From Xenopus tropicalis (Eukaryota > Chordata > Amphibia > Anura > Pipidae), in NCBI RefSeq assembly GCF_000004195.4, contig NC_030683.2, positions 88,251,410 to 88,315,409 of the forward strand: 64,000 nucleotides of DNA. Reading direction: 5' to 3'. Below are positions 10,552 through 23,184 of this stretch, piece after piece (within the stretch, counting starts at the first letter, position 1; every line of letters starts with the position of its first letter). The notes under the pieces were generated by a model that was not told the DNA's origin, ran no database searches, and saw only the letters and a list, made by a program, of their open reading frames with translations. The translations under genes and the position numbers were made by a program.

Positions 10552-10744
10552 CTGAGTTCCACAAAGCCATTATTAACTGCAAGTGAGATAAAGTCCTTCC
10601 CAAGTGACTGACCATTGTATAGGAGAAGCCCGTTCTGCTCAGAGGATCGGAACTCCATGGCTATGCGCACTGTATGATATGCCTTCATCATCTTGAATGC
10701 CAGGTATGACTTACCACCAAACCCAGGAATAAAATACTTAATAC
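10552..10744 (-). CDS. agrn: agrin exon: LG1, part 1
   Basis: Exon of 193 nt, phase 1 to 2, acceptor ttcttgcag and donor GTATGT. It encodes the first strands of the first laminin G-like domain: IPGFGGKSYLAFKMMKAYHT, then MEFRSSEQNGLLLYNGQS and GKDFISLAVNNGFVEL. LG1 and LG2 together make the alpha-dystroglycan binding part of agrin. The split codon AG+G gives Arg. Confidence 0.95.
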
Positions 10745-10842
10745 CTGCAAGAATAAGATGGAGAGAGAATAGTAAGCGGCAAGGTAGAAGACTATGGAGG
10801 ATAGTTATAAAGGTGTGTTTAAATACACCAGACATCAGCCCT

Positions 10843-11274
10843 ATAAAGGGGTGGTATGTTATATTGAATGTCCTATTCATAATAACTTTGCAATTGGTTT
10901 TCATTATTTATTTTTTATAGTTTTTGAATTATTTCTCTTCTGCCTTTTTCCAGCTTTCAAAAGGGGGTTACTGACCCAGCATCCAATAGCTATTGCTCTG
11001 TGAGGCTAAAATGTTATTATTATTGTAACTTTTTATTACTTATCTTTATACGCTGGCCCTCTCCTATTCATATTTCCATCTCTCGTTTTAACCACTGCCT
11101 GGTTGCTAGGGTAAATAAGATCCTAGCAACCAGATAGCTGCCAAAATTCCAAATGGAGAGCAGCTGAACAAAAAGCTAAATAACCATATAAAATGAAAAC
11201 CTGTTGCAAATTGTCTCAGAATATCAATGTCTACATGATATTAAAAGTTAATTTAAAGTTGAACTACCCCTTAA
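10843..11274. mobile_element. Dispersed repeat with AAAGGGGTGGT / AACTACCCCTTAA ends
   Basis: Left end TAAAGGGGTGGTATGTTATA and right end GTTGAACTACCCCTTAA are inverted. The interior has CTGGTTGCTAGGGTAAATAA and ATCCTAGCAACC, themselves inverted. A fragment of the same family is at 61078-61186 and an isolated end at 16536-16559. Confidence 0.75.
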
Positions 11275-12805
11275 ATATGCTAATTAAAATATTGGGTTAG
11301 CCATTTGTGTGTGATGCATTGTTCAAAGGTTATTGCCAATAAAACCTAATGCAATATAAGCATAGATCATTTGTTTCTGCCTATAGGAAACGTTTCCCAT
11401 GGAGCTGCCAACATTCCACAGTCTGCAGGTTAAATACTGATGTAATGAGTATTTTCATAAAATGTGATATTGCCCATTTATTTAATGTGTCAGTCTGGAA
11501 AACTCTTTGGGGTTTAGCTTTGTTTGTTTCACTACATGTATTAATGGAGTACTGTCACGGGAAAACATCAGTTAACAGTAATGTGAGAATAACTGGCCAA
11601 TGTGCTATTAGCCTCAATTAGCTTGTACACTAAAGAAGATATAGATATATACACACAGTGTACACTTACATACAGTATACATTGTAAGTGTACATTGACT
11701 TCTATAAATAATAACTCCAGATTCTAAATACCTTATACATTGGGAGGCAGAAGTAGTGGCATCCAGAATACATTAAATACAGAGAGAAGCAGTGGGAACT
11801 TTAGCCCCAAATACATTAAATACAGCTAAGGACAGTGATTTCTGACAGCCCAGACCTCCTTACCCTTCCAAAAAGCAGGTTTATTGAAAGCTGGAGAGGA
11901 TTTGATCATTGTAGAGTTTTAAAACGAGTTCACAAAACTTTTGCATTGCTAAACATGCTTACTAACCCCACTTAGTGGTAGACAAGAGGATAGCACCCAA
12001 GCAGGAGAAATCCTGTTAAGCTACTGTGCGACTTGGGTCATATTAATAGGAGAAACAATAGGTTATCTGAAAGCAGTTCTATCCTGTAGTTCTGGCTCCT
12101 TCTGAAAGCTCAGGCTGAATCACAATGCACTGAGATGGCTGCCTACACAGCAATATTACAACTAAAAAAAATACATTTCTTTGTTCAAGAATAAAAATTT
12201 CAATGGTAGAGTGAGTTATTTGCTATGTAAACAGTGTAATTTGAAAATAAAAAATACACCATAAAAATCACAACAGAATCCCTTTAAATACACAATTCAA
12301 ATAGGATCCTTAATAAAACAATTGAGAAGGGTTCAGCTTAATTCATGTGTAACCCTTCCAAGTGAATGAATGAACCTTTTGCCTATTTAGAACAGTTTCT
12401 GTGCTTATCATGATATGGTTGCCATGGGGATGGGATTTTGGCGCTGATCTTCAAATCCAAGCAGTGCAAACAAACACTCTGACATCTCAGTAGGAAAATG
12501 TCTTTATGAAGGCTGCTTACTGTATGCTGATTACGTCTCATGCATTCTAATAAAGTATGCATTCAGTGATTAATTCCCATGATTGTCCGCTTCTTTATGG
12601 ATTTATACAAAAAAACTGCTTAAACCTTTGTGATCTGCAGCTTAGATGTACACGTACTCACAACTGGTTATTTGCATGCTTTGTGCATACATATTTAGTT
12701 CTGTCATTCATATTTAGGCTAATGCACATTTATATCAACCTCTATTTGAGACAGATGCATTGAAGCCTGAATGTGGTAACTACATAGATTGGGGTGGGAG
12801 GGGGG

Positions 12806-13074
12806 CAGTGTCGGACTGAGATGGCAGGGGCCCACCAGAAAACCCTGGACCATGGGCCCACTCTCAAAACTTTTCCTCCTCTCCTCCCCCAAACCCTATT
12901 ATCCAAGTATCTTTTCTCTACATACTATACACTATGCTTCCATCCATCAAGCTTCCTTGTTCCCATACAGAAATAGGGTATGAAAATAGGCTAATAGTTA
13001 GAAGCAACAGGGCCCACTGACACCTGTGTGTACCGGGAGTTTTCCTGGTATCCTGGTGGGCCAGTCCGACACTG
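12806..13074. mobile_element. hAT-type MITE with CAGTGTCGGACTG ends
   Basis: Left end CAGTGTCGGACTGAGATGGC, right end CCAGTCCGACACTG; inner GGGCCCACCAG and CTGGTGGGCC are also inverted. The flanks GAGGGGGG (12798-12805) and GAGGGGGT (13075-13082) form an 8-bp target duplication with one mismatch, diagnostic of hAT. Confidence 0.85.
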
Positions 13075-13316
13075 GAGGGGGTCGCTGAGGTGAGATTCTA
13101 TTGTGGTCCACAGGTACTCAAAACTGCAAAAGTGGAGGGCCAAACTGCACTGAATTGACTGCAAGCCAATGCATTTTAGGCTTAGTAGATGGCCCAATAC
13201 ACAAGCCAAATTCTGCAACACTCACACAGTTTATTTGGAAACTGAATAGAAGAAAACTATGGTCATAATTTAAAAATACAGAGAATAAGTGTAATAAGGG
13301 TACACTTGATACTTAC

Positions 13317-13733
13317 TCTTCTCGCACACAGCTCCTCCTCTGCCAGCTGGGCAGCTACAGGTGAAATCCTTCCCATTATCCTCACAAGTACCTCCATGTA
13401 GACAAGGGTGTGATTCACATGGCCGGGGTGGCTTTTTTGTGACTGCTTGAATACGTGGTGGCTTTCTCCTGGTGGTGGCAGGAATAGTGGTCATTGGTCT
13501 TTTTGTAGTTACTGGTCGTCTTGTTGTCATTCTTGGAGTGGTGACAGGTTGCTGAGTGATTGTCACAGGGGTGGTCTTGACTGCAACTATTCTTCTAGGT
13601 AGTGGAGTTCTTGCCACAGTTGTTGTGGTAGCGACTACAGGGGTTGTGGTGGTGGGGGCAACAGCAGTAGTAGCTACCATGCTAGTGGTTGCTGCCGTTG
13701 TAGTTGTGGTTGTAACCATTAGAGGCACCCAGT
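13317..13733 (-). CDS. agrn: agrin exon: Thr-rich mucin-like region plus EGF1
   Basis: Exon of 417 nt, phase 1-1, acceptor tttttatcag and donor GTAAGT. The first 100 residues are Thr-rich with Val, Ala and Pro, then turn basic with repeated TTRRP and TTKRP units. EGF1 follows with six Cys: [20 protein letters not shown], then [17 protein letters not shown]1 keeps C-x4-T-C, an O-fucosylation consensus. The Thr tract is much more repetitive than the human counterpart. The complementary strand reads as a Val-rich open frame, which is only a shadow. Confidence 0.95.
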
Positions 13734-14984
13734 CTGATAAAAAAAAAAAGCTCAGTTAGAAAAAGTGTGTGAAAGAATCTGTAATTGTGAGTCAGCTTTA
13801 AAAATTCTCCATATATGAAAAGATAAAACAAAATAAATTATTTAAGACCAAAATGGTTATGACAGAATCATTTGTACACCCAACACATATTTAAAGGTGA
13901 TGTTGACCCAAATACTGTTATTGCATACCGAAAGGAAATGTAATTCTAAGCAAGTTTTCATTATACATCAACTACACTTTTAAAGTGGTTTAAAATTATT
14001 TGCTAATAAAAATGCAATTGAAGGCAGCATCTGTCTGGTTGTGTATATTATCTGCTCTGTTGGTTCTGACTCCTGAAGCACTGTAGGAGAGTCAGAATTA
14101 GGAAAGGAGACACATTCTCCTCTCAGTTGCTATAACTGCTACTGCATTTCTAATTACAACAGTTTTAGGGTGGAGATCCTTTTTAAGTTATAGCAAAAAC
14201 TGCAGTGGGTCCTCTTTGTAGATTAGCTTAATACATTGTTATAAAAATGCTACACTGCAGGGATTAACATAGGATAAAATAAAAGTGCACAAGAAATCAC
14301 ATATTCTTCTACACAAAACTTTACACTGGGCCCTATGAAGTGCATAAAGATACTTCTTTGGCTCATTAAAATGCTTATCTGTTTACTCTGTGTGGCATGA
14401 TGCTACTGGGCTATTACTTTGTATTGATCAATGGGAAAACAGTGTGATCTGATCACAGCTGCTAACCTGCTTGCCAGGCCTGTCTGTCATACAGGTCTAC
14501 TGGTTTATAGCAACCTATTTATTACACATATTCTATTCAGAGGGTTAAAGGTCTGTGTCTTCTGTACAAATTTGGGGGGTTGCTGCCATCTCCATAGACA
14601 CCACAAGGGCTTTTGCTTAAAGGTTGCTGTTTTGCTCAATTGTGTCTTAATGTGTACAGAAGCTTTTTATGTATGAATTGCAGCAATACAGAAAACTGCT
14701 AGCTTCACCACTTTCCTATTCCCAAGGTGCTTTTGTATCACTCCCCAGGCACCAGAATCTGACCTTTAATTCTGAATTCATTCCAGCCTATATCAGCAAA
14801 CAGCAAATGAGTGAGATTAATGCCACTTTATGTGCTTATGCCTTAGAATCTCCAGATAAATGTAATGCTCAAAAGCAAAAAATTAACTTAAGAAAAGAAA
14901 GACATTAGAAAACACAATAAACACATTAACAAGGCAGACTTGGTCATAGTTGAGAATAAAACAGGAATGTACCAGGGATCTCAC
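13734..14984 (-). other. agrin intron between SEA and the Thr-rich exon
   Basis: Holds a T2-like element at 13890-14187. The remaining 800 bp show no signal on either strand. Confidence 0.7.
13890..14187. mobile_element. T2-like MITE (decayed)
   Basis: Begins TTTAAAGGTGATGTTGACCC and ends, read on the other strand, TTAAAAAGGATCTCCACCC. The ends follow the TTAAAGG pattern of Xenopus T2 MITEs. No open frame. Confidence 0.55.
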
Positions 14985-15104
14985 CAAAGTCCAGGAACTT
15001 GACATTTTCCTGAATAGGCTTCTTTATGGTTATTGCTCTCTTCTTGGAGCTCTTGAGCTGTCGCAGCAATGCTCTCTGAACATCCATAGCAGACATGGTG
15101 GTAG
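14985..15104 (-). CDS. agrn: agrin exon: SEA domain, part 3
   Basis: Exon of 120 nt, phase 1-1, acceptor tctcccag and donor GTGAGA. It encodes TTMSAMDVQRALLRQLKSSK, then KRAITIKKPIQENVKFLDF. It matches the end of the human SEA region ([29 protein letters not shown]). The next exon supplies the Asp-Trp. Confidence 0.94.
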
Positions 15105-15568
15105 CTGGGAGAATACGAAGAAATAAGTATAGTTCTACCCTGCTGGCATTTCCAATCTTAAGTTAATGTATCAAGATGAATCCCAAGACATGACAGGATG
15201 TTGGGGCAGGGAACCACGGGTCAGTATCAAACACTACAAGATTAAAAAGGCAACGGACACCCTATATAGGCCCACAGTAGAAATAAAATTGGGCAGGGGC
15301 TCTGGTAGGCCAGCCAGACCCTAGTTATGATACAGCATGGAAACCCTCCTTTAACAAATAACTCCAGAGCCTGTTAATGATAAAGTCTATGTTGCTTCAT
15401 ACATATAGTGTGCTACTACTTCTACACTGCAGCTTAGATAAAAATATGCAGTCACAACATTATAAAATGAACTATCCATACCAAAAAAAATAATGTAATA
15501 TCTTAGATAGACCTGTGCACTTATTATAAAGTCTATGTACATCTCCTAGCCCCACAGTATTTGCAGAC
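15105..15568 (-). other. agrin intron within SEA (464 bp)
   Basis: Nothing recognised. Confidence 0.7.
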
Positions 15569-15683
15569 CTGGATCAAAATGTGCTTCCACAATGGCTCTG
15601 ATGGAATTGCTTGGTCCAAGGTCCCTCACACGGATGCTCTTGAAATCCCTCTTGATGTCTGAATTTCGAAGTAGATTATCCAG
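15569..15683 (-). CDS. agrn: agrin exon: SEA domain, part 2
   Basis: Exon of 115 nt, phase 0 to 1, acceptor gtccttcag and donor GTCTGC (C at +3, unusual). It encodes [20 protein letters not shown], then [18 protein letters not shown]. The autocleavage motif G-S-[IV]-[IV]-V of mucin-type SEA domains is absent ([10 protein letters not shown] instead), as in other agrins, so self-cleavage is not expected. Confidence 0.95.
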
Positions 15684-18600
15684 CTGAAGGACAGGGGCAC
15701 AACAGGTCATTTAGAACAGAACTAATAAAAAGTGGTGTCTGTAGCTGATGCATGGCAAGTTAGAATATCTGATGTGCAAGCACGACCTGAGCTCCAGCAT
15801 CTCTGTGTTCTACAAGCAATTCAAGCAGGTTGCAGAACTCTTATATGTAGTTTTTGCTTGCCTGTGGCATAAAGCAAAAGCAGCTTCTATAGGAAACAAA
15901 GGCAATCAAAGGAAGACAGTTCCTATAGGGTATTTCAGCAACGGCAGCTGTTAAAGTTAACCTTTTGGCTTTTCAAAAATGATATAAAATAAGCATTGAC
16001 TTTGATCAGCAATCAGTCTGTGCATACACAGAAGGAAAGAAAAGGTCTAGAAATAAGATTTAATAAGGCTACTTAAAGGGAATTAATTTTCTTTGATGTC
16101 ACCATAAAACTCAGGTACATGAATTGCCCATCAGTAAGGCTCACTCTTTGTTCCTGTTTATAAATCCAAGCAGGATCTGATAGAAAGGAATTCAGGTCCT
16201 TCTGCTGCCCTTACGACCCACTGAAGTGGCTTATTGCCAAGTCTTGGGATGCTCTTCTTATATCCTTATTATTGCAGTATATTTATGAATAAGAAATATA
16301 TTCTGGGACAGTTTGCAGTTGCTCTTCATTGTTTTAATATTTAGTGCTTTTTTAAATGAGTTTCCGGTAAAATTCTAATGGCCTATAATCCCTTTCTTCC
16401 CTAACCCTCTCCACTTCCAATCACCCTTTATAACTATGGGTTAACCTCTGCTCTGCAGAGACCACCGGGTCTACCGGGGTCAGTGGGCAACATTTGAAAG
16501 CTAAGAAAGATTTTCTATAACATACTAAAATGTAACCTAAAAAGGAACTACCCCTTTAAGTACATGTGGCTGCTGGTACAGTACAGTACTCCCTCAATAT
16601 ACCACCTATTCCACCTATTTGTGGGCAAATGTAATTTTATTTGGCAGTAAACAAGGATGGAGAACAAGAAATAGCTTTCACGTAATGTAAATCTATACAT
16701 AGCCATTGGTAAATGTCACATAATGCTCACTCACTTATGAGCTTGAAATGAGATGTGTTTTACCTGGGTTATACACAAATACTAGCAAAGTTTGCCCTGG
16801 ACCTGTAACCCATATCAATCAAACATGCAATGGCACAGTGCAGTGATACTTGAGAAAGTAAACATCAGATTGGTTGCTATGGTGACAGGGCTAGGGCAAA
16901 CATTGCATGTGTTTGTGCATAACCCTGTATGCATCTAGCAAGTTGTATTAATGACTTTAATGAGGTAAATGGTTAAGTGTTGGTCAGATAAATAGCATCA
17001 CATTTTTTAATGAGAGCTTGATCCATATAAATACAGCACCAAACATAAGATGATGCTGTCTGTGAAATCTAACACAGTAAAATATTAGAATGGCAAATAT
17101 ATTTCTTTAATCCAAACCACATTATGCAGCAAATATTAGCATTTTATTTTTGGGAAATTGGAATGTTATATGAGTGAAAATAGAGATCTGCGGCTATTCT
17201 TTCTGCTGTGCACTGGCTGCCTCCCTGCATCCCTGCTTCATACTCAGGCAGATAAGGGATATCTCTTCTTTCCATCTCTCTCTGGCTCAGAAATGCCATC
17301 CACAGGAACAATACCACTACTAATTCTTCCCAGGCAGAGCTTTAGCAGATAATACTCTCCATCTGCAGTGGCACAGACTGCTGTCATGCAAGTCACACAG
17401 CAAGTGAATGCTTTATAGGCAGAAAAGGTAATAGAAATGAATTTATATTAGAAAAGGACCCTTGTTGATCTAATTTGCTGTTTCCTACTGGCAGACAATA
17501 TCTGTAATTAGGATATCCCTGAGTCATTTTTTTTTTTTTTTAAATGATGTCATATCATGTCAGAAATAAAACCTAAAATGTAGTCCCTTTATTTCTATAA
17601 ATGTTCTGTACAACATACAGAGGGGATGATAAAAGCTGAAAACCCATGGCAACCAGGGGCCAGTCACGCAGTCCAAAATTTAGATTTCCAAATAGGCATT
17701 GGCAAATCTATCATGACTCGGTTATCCATCATAACTAATGAGATGTTTCCATTTCTTATTCTAAATGTACAAGCTGACTTAGGTCAAACATTGTTCATGT
17801 TGCCACAGAGTAGATGTGCATATGTACAAAAAGAGTTTGAATCCTCGGGGCAGCAATTTAAGTTTGAGGTATTTTGCCCAGAAACTAAGGCAAAAAGCAA
17901 ACTGCTGCACAAGGACTGTACTTGTAAGGAGAAAGCCAAAAGAAGAAAATCTGAAAACAAATAAAAAGCCAACAGAGGTAAGCAGATGGGAGATAAGCCT
18001 AGAGATGTTTTAGCTATTGCTTTTGGGCTGTCATTTCTAATACGAACGCATCCTTTCCACTTAAATACTCTAGCGACCATAGAGCTGAAAGTCTATGATA
18101 TCTCAGAAGCTCATGTTTTATTTTCTTTGTTCTCTACTCAAACAGGTATATGGGAAATGTCACACAGGGCACCATGTGATCAACTCCTGCGGTTCCCATT
18201 CACTTTACAGGGAAATGCCAAGAAATGAAGGTGTGAAAGGTTTTTATATGAAAAGTTTCATACCAAAACATTCACACCTGCACCTGCACAGTGGAGGCGA
18301 TCACAGGCACTTTTCAGGTTGCTGAAATACAAAGGCTGAAAAACGCCAAGTGTGACATTACTTTCAAGTATGGGGTCCCAGGCATTTGGAGATTTGTCAG
18401 GACAGGGTTGCATTCTGTAAAATGAGGCTGTCAGGCAAAACAGGAAAAATAAAGCAAGGAGAAAGAAGTAAAATATGGAAGGTGGTTATATCAGACAGCA
18501 TAAACGTACACTGCCACTGGTGCTGTTGGTGAACTGCCGACAATCCCCATAATCAGCTCAGTTGAGCTTGGGGAGTTGTAAACCTGCCGAGAGCTGCCGC

Positions 18601-19186
18601 AGAAACTTAATGGGTGACTTTTGTGACTTTGAGCAGCTTTGTCCAAAACTTTCACCCATGGATTATAAAATAATTATAACAAAAATTATAGATGATCACC
18701 TTGCAGTTCACTAGCCTTCATAAAGAAAATCAACTTCTGGCCTTTTATATGGTCAGTTTACTCCCCAGTGTGACCATCATTATACCTGTCTCAGTCTGGG
18801 CTTTACTGGGCTACATTTAAATATCTAATACACAGACCATTAAGATTTATTACAGAAATGTTAATTTCAGATTCAAATGCCATTAGGTGAATTACCCTAC
18901 CTCTTCATTGTGCCAAAGATTTCCAGCCTTAACAACGCGTTATTTAAATGATGCCCTTTACAAACATACAAGGCTGCAGGTTGAGAGACTGTTTCATTTT
19001 CAGATCGCAGTCGTTGGCCTTTACCTTGTAAACGTGTTTGCAGTGAAGTAATTTTAATCATTATTTAAACACAAATTGACTGTGGCATTAAAAGTGATCT
19101 TATACTTTTAATACTTATCTAGTGTAATAAATAGACGCAGAACTTTCTTCCAAAACAGCCAATTAAACTGAATATAAATAAGATGG

Positions 19187-19225
<39 letters not shown>

Positions 19226-19491
19226 TGAAGGACTCGGCACTCACAGGACTTAGAAAAAATAACAAGTGGACAATACACTCCAGCATATATCCTAATGATG
19301 CAATTAAAAACAGAAATTAAAAATATTTTAAAACAAACTATACCAGTCAAATCCAAAGTATTTGCACAACCAGATGTTTTATGCCAGGGTCAACTTCATT
19401 GTGACATGTTATAGTGTTTTGTTTTTAAAACTTCTTTAGGAACCCAATAAAATGATAGGTGCCATTAAACTGATGAGTTTTGATTACTTAC
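15684..19491 (-). other. agrin intron within SEA (3.8 kb)
   Basis: Mostly unique-looking AT-rich DNA. An isolated repeat end (GGAACTACCCCTTTAAG) lies at about 16542-16559, a (TA)n run at 19189-19221, and directly after it GGACTCGGCACTCACAGGA, which looks like part of a dispersed repeat. Confidence 0.7.
19189..19221. repeat. (TA)n microsatellite
   Basis: About 16 uninterrupted TA units. Confidence 0.95.
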
Positions 19492-19619
19492 TGCATTCTC
19501 AATGCTTCTAGCAGTTTCCCCAAAGAGCTCAGACTTGTAATCTGACATTTCTGGTGTGTAGAAAACCTCTTGCCCCTCCAACTCTTCAATAATGAGGACA
19601 CCTTGGAAAATTTTGGTTT
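19492..19619 (-). CDS. agrn: agrin exon: SEA domain, part 1
   Basis: Exon of 128 nt, phase 1 to 0, acceptor catctgcag and donor GTAAGT. It encodes [20 protein letters not shown], then [20 protein letters not shown] and Ala. It corresponds to human [24 protein letters not shown] (from memory). This is the first beta strand and helix of the SEA fold. Confidence 0.95.
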
Positions 19620-21205
19620 CTGCAGATGGGAGAGAAAAATAGCAAAATGTCAGTGTTGGATATCAAAAACAACACAAAGTCACTTAATAGCTGCCTAATT
19701 GCCTCCCCTATTCCCTTTGGGTGGTGAGTGGCAGCATGGGCAGTGCCTGGTATAAGGTTAGTAGTATGGCGCAGGTCGGAACTATGAAGGGTTAGTAATT
19801 GGGTGTGATTCTGAGTGGATATGGTGCCATCCAGTGGCTGGAGGACCAAGTAGCACAGCACTTTACCAGGTACAGTAATTCCTCATGAGAGGCGGCTTAG
19901 AAGGAAGCCTTTACTAGCTGGGCAACAAGAAAGACAAATTAGCCAAAAACAGGTAGACAAACAAGAGAGGAATCAAACAGACATACATATGCACAAAGAA
20001 ACTGAAAAACCAGCAGCTTTGAATATGAACATCTAACTCCTCTATTTTTCATGCATTATCCTTTTATGCTGGTTGACCATGGATAAACCATGTTATCCAT
20101 TTCGGAAATTTGCAAACAAAACAGCTGTGTGCCCACCCCAAATTATTGTTCTGCACCAGGAACGTTTCTCCAACCTAAGGGAAAAAATGCTGAGGTAAAT
20201 GAATCAAAAGTCCATAGGCCTTCCAAATGGTGTTGCAAAACAGCTCCCAGCCATGGCCATTTAAGGTTCTAAAGGGACTAGGGCAAAGATAAAATCTGTT
20301 GGCCCCTGTGGCCCCTTTGACGCAACAAATCTGAAACAGAACTACATATCTTTTTTATTAATATGTAGTATTTTCTTCCCATGTCCTAAAACACCATGAT
20401 CTTATATGTTTGTGGTGGGGAGAAGAACATTTCATTTGATCCATCCATACAATGTGTGCATTTTTGAAGCCTGAGAATTAACTATATTTTGCTTGTTCAT
20501 GGGTTGCCTGTGATCTCCACTGCTCTTAATTATACATTCTTTTAATAAAAAATATATTTACATGCTCACCTCTACATAGGACAACACAATAAAAAGAATG
20601 CATCTTTCATCTCTTATAAACTACTTACAAACAAAATTAAAGTAAAAAAAAAAATAATAATAAATGAAGGTTTTCTTGTAGAGCTCATGTCTATAGGATC
20701 CTCCACTTCAAAGCTAAAATGGCTTACGTTGGAACCTTTAACTAAAGCGCCTTGAACCCACCAAGTACAGATTGCTGCTGTCACTGAATGCTTGGGGTAT
20801 TGCTGAACAACTGGACATAAAAGGTTTGTTATGCCGTAAAAGGATTAAACACATCTTGTAACTTGGGCTTTTACTCTGGACATCTTCTGGCCTTACTTGC
20901 TATTGCCGAGACTGCAGATCTCTACTTTACCATGCCTAAAACTGGTGACAAATATTAGTCTTTCCTTGTATTGTCACACAAATACATAAATATATATATA
21001 ATAAATGTAAATTATGAAGGATGATCACCAATAGACATTTTTGTTGCTTCCTGGCTTGTCCTTGCTGGTTTTCCAGAAACACACAAACTTTTTTTATTTT
21101 TCTTTCCAGTACTTGGCCAAAGCCATAGAATATAAATAACTGTTTGGAACCAAATAATTTAGTGTGCAATGAATAATGTAACACTCCCACAGCTGAATTG
21201 CTTAC
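19620..21205 (-). other. agrin intron before SEA
   Basis: No repeat or exon recognised apart from short A/T runs near 20640 and 20990. Confidence 0.65.
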
Positions 21206-21367
21206 TTGGGCAATTTGTTCCTTCAGCATCATTAGCTGGGGTCTTTCCATCAGAGCAGCATCCTAGAGGTGTGTTATAGCAGCTGGCTCTTTCTATGACC
21301 GTGGTGGCTACAAAATCTCTCTTCTCTTCAGCTTCTTCCTTCTGTTCATTCTCCACATCAAATGGCT
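21206..21367 (-). CDS. agrn: agrin exon: neurotrypsin alpha-site and Cys module before SEA
   Basis: Exon of 162 nt, phase 1-1, acceptor ccttggcag and donor GTAAGC. After an acidic-basic stretch ([12 protein letters not shown]) it encodes [20 protein letters not shown], then [13 protein letters not shown]. In mammals neurotrypsin (PRSS12) cuts between Arg and Ala of ERASCY; the site is intact and lies at 21287/21288. The C-x6-CC-x14-C spacing equals that of the exon at 31799-31909. Confidence 0.95.
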
Positions 21368-21686
21368 CTGCCAAGGAATAAAAGCAACCAGTTACTGACA
21401 AGCATAAAACCCAAACAGACCTGTTCTGTCGTACGGTCTTTCAAGCTTCTTTTCTTTGTGGAACAAAAAAGTTAAAGTTCATATAACTTGAATTTTTCAA
21501 AGTGAAGGTATGGCAGTAAAATGTGCTCTGTACAATGGAGGGTTCATCCAGACTGCTAAGCCTTCCATTGTAGTTTTAAAGGTTAGATAGCATGTTTTGT
21601 ATTAATGAACAGGTCAGTTTAACTAAAAAAAGAACTTATTTGGTAAAAAAAAATTGTAACACTGTTTAAAACTAAAACTGAACATA

Positions 21687-21717
<31 letters not shown>

Positions 21718-23184
21718 AAATGTCATTATATATTACTTTATCTTAAAGTGATACTGACACTAAAAACCCACTTCAAAATATAAATGTACATTTAAAGTTA
21801 CCTGTTGGTCATGTTCATCATTTTTCACTGACAGGGCTGCTTTTGTAAGTAATTGTTACTTGAAGTTCCTAAACCTGACTGTTTTGCCAACCTATCCCTT
21901 CTCAGCCTGTCAGTTATAGCTTCTAATGCTAATGGACTTCTGCTGCATAGATATGGCAGCCCCCTTATAGAGCACATGGGGGGTCTGACAGGTTAGGTAA
22001 AAGCATTGAGAAAAAACTTTTAAGGCAAAATTATAAGTAGCATACAAAGACAATGTTATGATACGTGTAAAAAAAGGTTTAATTCTGTTTAAAGAAAGAT
22101 GCTGAGAATAAAAATCAGTATTAAAAAAAATTTTAAAGCAGAAATACTCAAAATATTCTATAAGAACAATCTGACATCTTCAAAAAAAGGAAAATATATC
22201 CAGTATACAGTGTTTTGCTGCAAACTGGTAAGCTGTCCTGTGTAGTATTACATATCATCTATCATGTTTTGTATTATAACACACAGAATGCCTTTCCCCT
22301 GCAGCAGCTGTATACCATTTATTTGGCACATACTTGTGGGCCAGCTTTACTGATTGATACAAACCACAAGCAGCTGCCATGGGCAGTGTACTACTAGCAG
22401 CTAGTGTTGAAGGGTCATTTAACTGGTTACCCCGAGAGGGGTACAGTGCTCTGTGTGCAGGTTTTGTGTACAAAGCAAACTATGCCCACATACACAGTTC
22501 AGAATAGAAAAGAATAGAATATATCTTTATTGTCATTGTCACATAGTAAACAACGAGATTTTTTAAAAACAAGCAAGTAACAATAGTAGATGGGGAATAT
22601 TTTCTTGGGGCATATTACAGCAGCTGGGGAAGTCCCAAAACCTTGAATGGGAGGTGGCAGTGCCAGTTTAGGTCACTTCTCTTCCCTGAAATTGAAATAT
22701 GTTAATGGAAAATACACCTACATGTATTGTGGTATTATTTATTTTTTTAAATATGAAAATCTTGGGAAAAAACATGGTTGTGGAAAAGACTTCATGGATC
22801 ATGGAAAAACCTCAGTTGCATTTAGTCACAATTTAAGTTTTTGTTTTACAATCGTGTGTGATTGATAAAGCTGCCCCTAAACGTTTGTTTTCTGCATATA
22901 GCTTGTCTCGTCCAGCTTGGTACTGCCTACTTATAAATATAAATGCAAACATACAGGAATGTTCTTACAAGAGGCAGTGGACTGCTCTCCACATTGTAAT
23001 AATCCTAATGCCATTCTATGAAGAAGCTATATATCCTCTTACACTTAAAGAGGCTTACAAATTACATTTTTCATTGCATTTGTCACTTACAAAAATACAG
23101 TTACTTCTGCATGTGTAAGTTGATATTTCACATCCATTCATAATAAACCATGAAAGTATATTAATCAGGTGTTAATACACTCAC
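21368..23184 (-). other. agrin intron after the first Ser/Thr exon
   Basis: Contains (TA)n/T15 at 21683-21717 and a T2-like piece at about 21743-22026 (TTAAAGTGATACTGACACT). Near 22520-22560 is ATATCTTTATTGTCATTGTC with CAACGAGATT, a motif of dispersed vertebrate repeats. Nothing else. Confidence 0.65.
21683..21717. repeat. (TA)n followed by T15
   Basis: About ten TA units run directly into a poly-T tract. Confidence 0.95.

Larger units (their letters stand above)
10745..13316 (-). other. agrin intron between EGF1 and LG1
   Basis: Contains the repeats at 10843-11274 and 12806-13074. Between them, 11275-12805 is AT-rich and unmarked apart from a short TACTGTCACGGGAAAAC segment at about 11550 resembling a T2-type MITE end. 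Confidence 0.8.

Noticed and set aside
13556..13759. Val-rich plus-strand open frame
   Set aside because: Antisense shadow of the Thr-rich agrin exon.
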